Part shown: piece after piece, positions 1 through 10,900 of the stretch | Layout of the letters: each line of letters begins with the position of its first letter | How positions within the stretch are numbered: the first letter of the stretch is position 1 | The notes under the pieces: model-generated | Seen by the model: only the letters and a program-made list of their open reading frames with translations | Told to the model about the DNA's origin: nothing | Databases searched by the model: none | Translations under genes and position numbers: made by a program | NCBI RefSeq assembly: GCF_000224145.3 | Contig: NW_004190463.2 | Span: forward strand, 114,790 to 178,789 | Direction: 5' to 3' | DNA from: Ciona intestinalis | Lineage: Eukaryota; Chordata; Ascidiacea; Phlebobranchia; Cionidae | Length of the DNA: 64,000 nucleotides

Positions 1-2436
1 GAAAATTTGGCCGGCCCTTGAAACATAACGTTTGTGTGTTTAATAACATTCACTTATCACAAGAATTTAATATTTCAAGAACTACAAGTCTCCTGAACAT
101 GACGTTACCGTAAATGGTTCATCGTATGCTGACACGTTTTTTGCTGTATTTTTTATTCCATTCATAATTTTTATAAACATTTTCCAGTAAAGCAACTTCG
201 TTTGGGGAAGTTTTTAAAACAGCGATTATATTTTGAAATAAAATTCCCGATCGCTATTCACGCCAATCATTGTTATATCGGATGTTTATTTTCACTTGCT
301 AACCGAGTGCCAAGGAAAGGTTGCCACCCGTAACCACGGCGGACGCCACACTATTGTTGCCACGTTCGTCATTCATCATTTGTGGTTACGCCCCCATAGG
401 TGAGAAGCAATTGTCGGCGACGAAACGCCGTTAATGGCTGTCAACGGTAAATCACTTTCGCAATTATTAGGTGTTCAATAGAATGAAGATATTTCATATT
501 CAATCAGTTCACACCAGACACAACAACGCTATAACCTCCCTGCATTTGCAACATATTTCCTAATCGTGTAAACAATTAACGCTCTTTTAATAGTCGTAGG
601 GCGACGGTTATATAATCATGTAAATATTCTTTGTTAACTATCAACTGAGACGAGTAAAGATAATAAAACAAAGACCATTTTACCCCAACCTACTGTATAA
701 AGCACACTCACATTTACTACAAATCTCATGGTACATTTATATGCACAACACAAATTTTCTGGAGAAGTTACTCGATTTGTATCACCCACAAAGTAACATA
801 CATAGTTACTCGTAAGCTGGCACGAGGTGTATGAACACCCGTGTTATAACGACTGTCGTTTTCCAGCCACGCGAGGATAAATTAAGTTACATTCATTCAT
901 TCATTATGGCAAGAAGTTCTAGTTTATACGTAGTACCATCTGCGGATTTATACAACTCATGCTCACGTTCAAGTTAAAACGTATGTCTTATTATAAACGA
1001 GACTTAGGTTATGATTTTATACACCGAATTATAACGTGCGGGTGTCGATTTATAATATGTTGCTAAACACATATAGTAGGGTGGGAAAAGATGGGACACT
1101 TTTTCACTCATTTTTCTTGTCCCGTTTGGTAGTAAACAAAAAACATTCAAAAAAGTCTAAAACTATATTCTCACGACTCCCATAGACCGTTGTTAATTGT
1201 TTAAAACACGATCAGAATATTTGGATATTATGTGCTAAAGGTGTCCCATCTTTCCCCACAGTACCATATATCACGGTAAGATAAATGGTTTAAATATCTA
1301 AACATATACATTTATAAAGGGTTTTCATATCAACAAAAACATCAAACTTTCACAAACCTTTTGAAATGATCTAGTTGAACGTCATATTTGTACCTCGCTT
1401 GTTTTGTTTCTGGCCATCGTAACATTGGTAAGCAGTTCTATACACTTTTCTAAATAAGAGCAGTGCTAGAAGTACGTGTCTTGAACAGTATAACGAAATG
1501 TATGAGACATAATATGTTTGCCTAAAACAATACTATCAGTCTCTACAAAACAAATGATCCGTTTTGTATAATTACTGTCAACACCTTGCGTTAAATACCT
1601 TATACACCTATTAAGAGGAGATCGTTTATTTAAATACTGTCTACAACTTCTGCTGCCTTTACCACACATCCGATATCAAACAACAAACTAACAAGTCGCA
1701 AGTAAACACGATCCAGGCAAGAGGAGAACACCCGTGTTCGAGCTGATAGATGAAATGCGCCGAGGAATTGAGTAATCAGTGGTAACCGAAGGCAATTAGC
1801 GTGTGATGCTAATGTGATTCACTAAACGATTGTTGCAGCTAACGGCGCGCGCGTCGTAAACTGAGGGTAACGGGTTCGGAGCTCGACGCTGCAGCATGAT
1901 TGACGTCTGAATTTTTCAAAATAAAACGTCCACAAAGTCACACATGTGGTAACTTGTAAGCAAGCACGCGGTGTATGAAACAACACCCCTGTTATAACAA
2001 CTGCCTTTGCGCCGCCACGTGACGATAAACAAGTTATATTTATTAATTAGCTTTATTGATTTACAAGGTTTATGAAACACTTGTGTTATACATTTGACTA
2101 AACACAATGCTTTCTCCAGATTTGTTTTAATAATTTCCTCAAATTTTACAACGAGCTAAATCTAAAGCATTTACAAATATTTTAGCGCGTTTACAATGTA
2201 GCACAGTTTACTTTACAAGGGTGAGATGGACCATAGATAAAACATAATATCTCTGGTTTGAGAAATACCACTTTTTACAGGTTATTTCGAAGTTAAATTT
2301 AACGCGAATATTAGGGGTCTATCATGGAACTTTGCAAATCTTTCTAGTTGGACATTAAAAACTGGAGAGTTATTTTAAACAGCGGATACGTTCATGATAA
2401 CACACCTATGTACAAGATATGCATTCTATAGAAATA
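1..2436. other. Gene-free stretch with repeats
   Basis: No coding region recognised. It holds two SINE tails (about 779-905 and 1930-2050) and one ~200-bp MITE (1073-1270). The opsin 3' end follows. Confidence 0.6.
1073..1270. mobile_element. MITE with TATAGTAGGGTGGGG termini
   Basis: The ends read AGTAGGGTGGGAAAAGATGG and, inverted, CCCATCTTTCCCCACAGTA. The interior has the family core (TCACGACTCCCATAGACCG, TTTAAAACACGATCAG). It is flanked by TA. Nine copies lie in this window. Confidence 0.8.
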
Positions 2437-5400
2437 TTATTCATCTTTTGAATCTTCGGATATTTTGTCGTTAGTTGGCGCTGGTGGGCTGCAAAATATT
2501 TGCTTGCAGCTTTCACGAAGTTCGGGGTCGAAATAAATGTAAATGAATGGGTTCGACCCGACAAATACTTTTGCAGCAAGCTGTTGATAAAAATGTTTGA
2601 GTTAAAACAGAAAAAAATGGCTGAAAACTAATTTAACTCTAATGGGAGTCACAACAGAAGATCCAAGACGAGACAAAACAATTCACGAAACAATTCATCA
2701 ATACTGTAATTGCTGTGTAAATCAATAGGACATTTGCTACACACGCAAACGTTATCGTTTGTATATGAGTTTCCAACATACCATTTGTATATACAAAGAA
2801 TGCCAACATGACTGTTAACGACTACTGTAGTCACGTAGGATTTTTATTCATCGATTGTTACATAACGAAAACTTAGGTGTCGATTACTACTATTCAATAG
2901 TTACACTTTCAAAAGTTACATACGTGGTAACTGAACAGACACAAGGTGTATGAACAGAACACCCATGTTATAACGACTATCGTTGCTCCGCCGCGAGGTT
3001 AAAAAAGTTAATTTATTCATAAAACGAATGCGACTTACGTTGTTGATGACGACACAGAAATATGGGACAGCTGAAACACCAATTGTGATCGATACCATCG
3101 CATAGATGGCGTAAGGGAGCAAACCAATTGCCATTTGAACGGGGACCACAAAAAGAAGCTGAAAAAAAATAATCCATAAATTTTCAATCAAAATCAAGAC
3201 GAATACTTTATAATTATAGTAGAATGGGGAAGACGGGACATCCTTATTAAATAGTATTAAACGTCCTGATCGTGTTTTAAACAATTAACAACAGTCTATG
3301 GGAGTCGTGAGGCTAAAGTTTTATAATTCTTCGAATGTTCTTTGTTTACTACCAAATGGGACGAGAAAATAGAATGAACAGGTGTCCTGTCTTCCCCCAC
3401 CATACTATATATTCACTAAATGCTGTGGCATTTAAATATATCAGCCTTCTTTCATCGATGGTACGTTACGTTGTCGTAGCATAATTCGTTGAATACTTTC
3501 ATTAAATAGTTGTATTGATTTTGGTATGACGTCATATATAGGCATGACGTCATACATAAACATGACGTCACACAACATATCGCATAAAAATGTTACTTCA
3601 TACAACTTCTTACCGGGTAAAATTTGTTGATTTTCGTTGATATTTTCATGTAGCTGGACACGAGTTTGTAAACCGGCCAAACGAACCAGACGGTTGAGAT
3701 CAGTATGATATAGAAACTATATTTACTGCCAAAAATAAACAACTTTTTTAACTTGTTGAAACTATTGATTGCCAAGCCAACAGTCATATATGGGTGTTAT
3801 GTTGCATACACAATGGCCAACTAAAAACTTTTCTAAATGAATGACAATTTGGACAACCCATTAGTGACCACTGGGTTGGAGCAATTGCCGTTAAGTGTCT
3901 TGCCCAAAGACACATACGCCAACAATGGTAGCAGCGACGAGCCTTGATTCCGTAACCTTTGATCTATAAATAGCCAGCTCCATAACCGATATGCTACGTC
4001 ATCATACAAGCAATATATCCGTCAATATGTTACGATTAAACAACATTAAGAGCAATAATAAACCATGGACAACATAATAAAACTTACGCCGATATAGATT
4101 TAAAGTCCAACAGACACCCAGTTCGCCATGTGACGTCATCAGTTTCGAATCCATATCGCCCGAAACCGATAAAAGGGAGAGCCCCTCCTATGATACCCAT
4201 GGTCCATGTTAAATAGACGTGAAACGAGTAGTTCCTACCGACTGCGAGGTAAAGTAAGTTGTTGTAACTTGCTATATGGCTAATTGTAAGCAAGGGTTTT
4301 TTGAGTGGTAACTTGAGTGACTTATCCATGGTCGCCACTCCCATGTCCACAGTTGCTAAGGCTATATTTCATGGCGTTGACAAAAAGAACATTTTAATAA
4401 TTTTAATATGGCAATAAACGCTACTAACAAACTGTGGTTGATAATTTACAAATACCTGACATTTTCCTAACGAAAACACATTGTGATAAAAGCGCAATCT
4501 GCTCCAATAAATAAAGCCTTATTGTAAACAGTGAATATATCTTTAAAATAAAATAACTTCGTACCCATTTTTGGTTTGCAGAATCTGTAATATTTGTCCT
4601 TGGCAATGAGAGCTGCCCCCGCGATGCTGATGAAGGTTGGGGCCATTCCTATGAAAGCATCGACCTGTTGAAGGGTGGTAGGTTATTGTAACTATGATAG
4701 GTGCACAGTAGTTGAGACGTGTGCGTCTAAGTTAGGGATATCTTGAGGCTTAACGCTGCTACCATTGTTGCCGTATATGTTTCCTTGATCAAGATACTAA
4801 CGTTAATTGATCCGACCTGGTGTTCACTAAAGTTTAAATTGACAGCAATACCGAAAGACGATCGCCCACAAAGTTACGTATCATGGTAACTCGTAAACAG
4901 GCACGAGGTGTATGAAACAGAATATCCGTATTATAATGACTACCGTTACCCCGACAGCATACAGATAACCAAGTTACATTCATTCACATCATGCCAATGT
5001 AACGGTCGATACGTTTTACTCACGAAGAGATGTGTGTACAACATATGCAATGTAATATAGGCACGGGTCGATAATTACATCACATCATATAACGTGTGCA
5101 AGGAACGCGACGACGTTACAACATTGTAAGCCATAGGCTTTAAAACCGTTTTATATTTGATTAAATGAATAAATGAAACTGATTTATCCTTGCGTGGCTG
5201 GGCAATGGAAATCGAGTGTTATATTTCATACACCTCGTACCAACTTATGTGTCTTTGTGGGTGATTATTTTCCTGCATATATCTGTCAGTAAGATATTTA
5301 GGTCCCTACCTGACACCCCAAGTCACCGAACGGCCATTGTGGTGCGAACGCAGCTATGGTGGATGCAAACACATGTACGGTGATCAGGAGGTCGCTGGTT

Positions 5401-6079
5401 GCAAGAGAGAGCAGAAATTTGTTCTTCTTTTTCAGATCGGGACGCTTAGCAAAGATTACGAAAAGCAAACTGTAGCCGGTGATGGTTAGTAAACCTGTGA
5501 GGAAATTTGTTTCAAATATCGAGTAGTTTAAAAAAGGATGAAGCATTTTTTGAACTTGGTTATTTTCAGCTTTATGCCTTGAACAGAATAATATTAATAT
5601 AATTCTATGAATATATTAAATTCAACAGAATATTAATAAAATATATAATTCAATCTCGAGGCATAAGTAATGAGCATATGCTGAGATAATTAAATATAAA
5701 ATCTGTCGCTTCGGCATATTACTATGAACAGCATATATAAATATAAAGCAATGTTTAATAAAAAATAATATTATTTAAAGCTTAATAAGTTTTGGACATG
5801 ATAACGTCATTTAAAGCTATCACTACACCTACGTGTAGCGACCACGCTTGTTTTCTTCCAATTAGTTGTAAATTTAACTGTAAACGTATTTTAACAACTC
5901 TTGTTTTGTCGCTGCATCCTATACAACTTTTCTTTTAAAATATTTCTAAATTTTTGCTGCCGTAATCGAAAAGGAAAATAAAAGTTATTAGGTACCAACA
6001 GCTTATAAATTAAAGCAAAAATTGACTTACCAAGCAAACCCATAAGCACACCGTACACTCGCTTGTCATTAACTTCCAT
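2437..6079 (-). CDS. RGR: RGR/peropsin-type opsin (7-TM retinal-binding receptor)
   Basis: Opsin-family 7-TM protein, probably the RGR-like photoisomerase opsin (Ci-opsin3 type). Exons read on the minus strand: 6079-6031, 5494-5310, 4664-4565, 4241-4088, 3725-3614, 3158-3039, 2580-2437. All join in phase with GT-AG borders and give 287 residues, close to vertebrate RGR. The Schiff-base lysine is seen in LAAKVFVGSNPFIY, with the opsin spacing to NPxxY. The disulfide cysteines are in GDLGCQ (start of TM3) and RTGCLLDF (extracellular loop 2). The DRY position reads DKY, and the Glu113 counterion position is Asp. Known role of the family: bind all-trans-retinal and regenerate 11-cis-retinal in the visual cycle. 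The start is ATG at 6079; the frame is open further upstream. RGR rather than peropsin is an inference. Confidence 0.88.
3215..3410. mobile_element. MITE, same family, reversed, in opsin intron 5
   Basis: The family core is in reverse orientation (CTGATCGTGTTTTAAACAAT), with TATAGTAG and CTATATA ends. Confidence 0.8.
3828..4000 (-). mobile_element. Composite SINE, head portion
   Basis: The middle block (CCACTGGGTTGGAGCAATTG, AAGTGTCTTGCCCAAAGACA) and the tRNA-derived head are in reverse. It lies in opsin intron 4. SINE tail fragments elsewhere near this gene: 2908-3020, 4862-4990 and 5160-5270. Confidence 0.7.
4243..4345. repeat. Dispersed repeat next to opsin exon 4
   Basis: Similar to the reverse complement of 40305-40425 and, in part, to 30140-30410 (GAGTGACTTATCCATGG, GCCACTCCCATG). 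It abuts the acceptor of opsin exon 4. Confidence 0.75.
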
Positions 6080-6439
6080 CTTGAAAATGTGTCTTCTCCA
6101 CGAACAGCGAAGTGGAATGTGACTTGGAACCGAGACGCGTCGATTCTTAAATGGAGTCGCGGCCACACGCGGTTAAACCAGGTCAAAAGGAAAATTAATC
6201 TGGGAAAACGCAGCGTGAATTACGGAATGACAAAGACACAGAGTTGGATTAGGGCAGATTAATCGCGTGTAAGCCACCAGAATAATCGGATATAAAATAT
6301 TCCATGCTTGGATTTTTAATTAAAATTCAAAGCACTTGAAAAACACATCGTTGCTTTGCATTGAATATAAGACGACCTGATGAAGGGGATATAATTGAAA
6401 GTCGAAACGTCGTGTTTGAAAAAATAGAAAATTCCGATG

Positions 6440-6722
6440 TAAATGTATGAATGAATGTAACTTACTGTATCCTCGCGTGGGCGGAAAACGACAGTCGTAG
6501 TAACACGCATGTCCATACACCTCGCGCCAGCTTACGAGTTACCAAGCACGTTACTTTGTGGATTTTTTCTTTTTTTATGTGGCTGATAGCCACTGGGTTG
6601 GGGCAACTATCGATAACTGTCTTGCCCAATGACATACTCTCACAATGGTAGCAGCGGCAAGCCTTGAACTCATTACCTCTAGGTTAGAGGCAGGGGTTCC
6701 AACCAACTGTGCTACGGCGCCG
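6440..6722 (-). mobile_element. Composite SINE, near full length
   Basis: Reversed copy with tail (ACTTACTGTATCCTCGCGTG, CACCTCGCGCCAGCTTACGA), middle block and tRNA-like head ending near GTGCTACGGCGCC. The promoter region of the opsin gene lies just below it. Confidence 0.8.
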
Positions 6723-6757
6723 ACAAAACAAGTTTTATATTTACAATATCCTAATAT

Positions 6758-6858
6758 CATCCGGGTCGTGTTTTAAACAATTAGGAACAGTCTATGGAAG
6801 TCGTGAGGAAATACGGTTCTATAATTCTTTGATAGTTCTTTGTTTACTACCGAATTGG
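6758..6858. mobile_element. MITE fragment, same family
   Basis: Only the core is present (TCGTGTTTTAAACAATTAGG to TTTGTTTACTACCGAATTGG); both ends are missing. Confidence 0.65.
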
Positions 6859-7034
6859 ATATTGCCAATACAAACTAACTCCATGAGGTTCAAGAGTGCA
6901 AGGTTTATATGCTGCTCGTGTAAAAACTTTATTACAATGACGTAAATCGTGAAAATATTTTTAGTCAATTTCTTTGACGATAGATCTGCTGACGTCATTT
7001 AGCCGGAAGTTGTTTATATTTTTCCCAGTCAATG

Positions 7035-7330
7035 CTACAGCGGGTTATCAACAGTCGTTATAACACAGGTGTTCTGTTTCATATAGTAGGGTGGAGGAAG
7101 ATGGGACACCTTTTTATTCTATTTTCTCGTCCTATATGGCAGTAAACGAAGAATAGTCAATGAATTATAAAACCGTATCCTCACGACTCCCATGGACCGT
7201 TGTTAATTGTTTAAAACACGATCAGGATATTTGGGTATTCAGGGCTAAAAGTGTCCCATCTTCCCCCACCCTACTATATGCATGGTGCCTACTTACGAGT
7301 TACCACGTATGTAACTTTGTTGATGATTTC
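7035..7330 (-). mobile_element. SINE tail split by a MITE
   Basis: The SINE tail runs 7035-7082 and resumes at 7279-7330. A complete MITE (7083-7278) sits between the halves at a TA within the SINE. Confidence 0.8.
7083..7278. mobile_element. MITE, complete, nested in a SINE
   Basis: The termini TAGTAGGGTGGAGGAAGATG and CATCTTCCCCCACCCTACTA are near-perfect inverted repeats, and the core is intact. Confidence 0.85.
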
Positions 7331-7962
7331 TTAAGATGTTTAACAAACCTCAACAAAACTAGAAACCAAAACCAAAACACTGTCTGTTTTTACCCTCAAG
7401 ACGTTTAAAAGATGGCTAATAAAACACACGAAACAATTTAGGACGAAAATTGGTTCCGGCGCTGCAATTACGGTTTTATGACGAACAAAATGTTGATGGA
7501 TTTCCACACATAATGAATGTATGTGGAGATCTTACGTATATTAGGTTGGGGTAAGATGGTCCAATATATGGTATTAAAAATTTTGCTGTAATTGCCATGT
7601 ATGTAATTATAGGATTTTACGTTAACAAAAAAAGCAATCACCCACAAAGTTACATACGTGGTAACAAGTGAACACGAGGTTTATGAAGCAGAACATCTGT
7701 GTTATAACGACCGTCCCGCGATTATAAAGCCACAATGAATTCACTTCATTATCCTAAAGATAAAAATTGAATAACTTTGATTCGGTTTATTCTCACATTG
7801 GTACAAACAACACAGAATTAAACAAACATAAAGATAGTTCATAGAAATCGCATAGGTTGCCTCAATCGTTGTGAACATAAATAGAATTTGACCCAAGTAT
7901 TCTCATGACCTCTTGCCAACTCAATCTGCATAAAATATCGCCGGGAATTCCCCGTGACGTCA

Positions 7963-10900
7963 TCATTTACGTGACTTCCTGGTGGACCTTGTCGAAACCT
8001 CAGGATTATCTAGCTTGCTGACAATCATGGAGAAAAGTTTTTGAAGAAATTCGAAAACCTGGGAAGGAAAAGTTGCTGGTGTGTCATAAAATACTCTTTG
8101 TCGCATTGAATTCACTAAATTGCTTTATTAAGTAACCTCACTAACACAATTCATACAACCTTGAAATTTTTAGGTAATGAAGCCAATTATGGGCACAATC
8201 AAATCAAACAACATCTAATAAACAAACCTGTAAATAGTTGTAAGCAAGAAGTCCAATCACCAAAGTAACTGGAAGGGTTAGTAGAGACACTTGAGGTGTT
8301 TCAGGTTCGATGTTTTTCAACTAAAAAAGTTAAAATGAAAGTTTCTAACTTCAACATATGTAGTGTTAGGGGTAATGGGTAACTTTCCTGACACACAAGG
8401 ATAAATAGTTTATATTTCATACCAAGATTAAACAGACCCTGAGTTGAATAAATACTAACCTTTGGTTGGAACCTGAGTGTGATGTGCTTATGAGGTCCCT
8501 TGGTGAAGAAGCCAGCAGCTGGTGTTGTGTATTCGTACATGGATGATGCGAGAGATGATTCAAGTCGGATCACGTACTCCGATTCGTCGCGTGGTAGGGA
8601 GGGAAAGGTGAAGAAGGGGGAGGCCCTCGTAAGCGACATCGTGTGGATAGGAGTTGCATCGGACGATTGATACAATACCATCTGATGTTTTTATATGATG
8701 TTTATGAAATAGAAAGTAGCATTTGGAATATTGGTATTATATAAATATATGTTTCCGCAATGTGACTAAGTGGTTAGGAGCTTGCATCTTAACTGTAGGA
8801 TATTGGGTTTAATGCCCGATAGTGATATATGTATGTGTCCTTGGGGCAAGACACCTAACGAACATTGCTACAAGCCAGTGGTCACTTAATGGGTTATAGC
8901 ACCCTGGCTGTCAAGGGCCAACTTTGAACTCAATTTCAGCCATCATGTTTTAGGATCTAACCCATATAAATAGAACTAAATACCTACATTTAACTTAGAA
9001 AGTAAAGAATATTTAAAATAAATAACGAGATGGGAATTAGTCGCAAAACAATAAGAAAGGATAAAAACTTGTCAGGAACTTGCAGAATAAACCACAATAT
9101 ATGCATTACACAAACCAAGAAACCTCATAAGTTCCACGAACCTTAATAAAAGGAAGAAACTCTTGATCGGTTACAACTCGCCCGGTAAGTTCGAACCCTG
9201 TCATGTGACGGAATGCAATGAAGCGTAACTCCCGTACGTCTTCCTTCTTTGTCTCCAAGGTCACATGATCGGGAGACAATCGACTAAACCTGTTAGCAGG
9301 ATCCCTCACTGTGATGTCATAATGACACCCCGGCCGCAAACCTCGAACACGATACGCACCATCGACCCCGACTGTTACTTCTTCTATATGACCTTGGTTT
9401 GTTTATTATATTTAATATCAGTTAATTAATAATATATTTTAAGTTTAATTAATATATATCGCTTGTTATATTTATTCCGTTTTTCCTAATATTTGTAAGA
9501 TTTTAAGCTTCATGTACGATTTTTATGTCAAACTATTTTATGTTCAATAATAAAACTACTGTTTCTATTTTTTGTTAATTTTAAAGTAAAAAATTAAAAA
9601 ATAGATTTAGTTTATATTTGGTAGCAACCTGTGCTGTGCCCAAGGAATTGATAAAAACATTTATATCAATTAACAATTATATCAGTGGATGGACAAAATG
9701 AATAAATAAAACCAAAACATTAAAATATGGCCAACCTGCACAATGCTCCCCGCCGGACATAACCTTGGCACGAACGACACAATCTGGTTCGGGCTCTCCG
9801 TTTAATGAAGTGACACTGCCATAACAACTGTGGGGGGGTTATGTTATATGTATGCGAGTATAATACGGGTGCTCATATTCTCTGTAAGGCTGGTACCTTG
9901 TGTTTGTGAATATAATATATATAGTAGGTACAGGGGCTTACATTTAAATAAATATATTATAATGAATATAATACACAAAACTTAAAAACTACTTTAAACC
10001 ATACTTAGCACATAATAAAGTGTTGTGACACATTTTTCTTAACCAGAGAAAATTACACAGCATATTTTATGAAACATCTACAATATATAAATACGTTTGT
10101 CGCATTCAACTCAGTTAATTGATTTATTCAAAAAGACACATTGTTAGCGTGCCAGGGGGTGTATGGAAAAGTGGGGGGTGTACGAAATAGAACACCATTG
10201 TTATAATGACCATTCATTATTACCCTGCCATGCAAGAATAAATAAGTTACATTCACCTATATGCAACACGATTCCCAATAATTTCCAGTTTAGTTTCTTT
10301 CCCTTCCACGACATCTATCACCTGAACATCAATGTTAACAATGTTAAATAGGGAGTGTTATTATTGTTAAACATCATATTTCATGTAATTGATACACAGA
10401 TATGCTGTCACGTTGGCACATGCTTATGTTGCTAACATTGTGGGAGTATGTGTTCTTTGGGCAAGACACTTGCTGGAAATTTCACCAACCCAGTGGTAAC
10501 TAATGGGTTCAAATTATCAGTCATACAGTAAAACCATCAGCCACTAGGTGAAACACATGATAACTTGTAAGCTGGCACAAGGTGTATAAGCAGCCACAAA
10601 GAGTTATTTTGGGCAAATTGAGCTGGCTTTGTTTGCTGTAACTGCAGAAGTGGAATATAAAAACCATTGTGAGAAGTTAAACAATTGTTTTGGTGTTATA
10701 ACACAAATTCAGGAACTTATATTTCATACCACAAGTTCCAAGTTAAGATAACAAGCACAGCAACTGGCCACACTTACTTTAGATGAAGGGTTAAACTGGT
10801 ATTCTTTCATCATTGCTTTAAAATAATATTGCCCGGGTTCCTGGGTCAAATATATTGGATTATTAAGCGATATATCGTGTAATATTTACTCCACAGTCAA

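Larger units (their letters stand above)
6080..7962. other. Opsin-NOMO intergenic region
   Basis: Holds the SINE and MITE copies listed separately plus another SINE tail at 7638-7735. No gene seen. Confidence 0.6.

Noticed and set aside
1466-2834. Short open frames of 60-67 codons at the left end
   Set aside because: No family resemblance, atypical composition, and partly inside SINE tails. Treated as chance.
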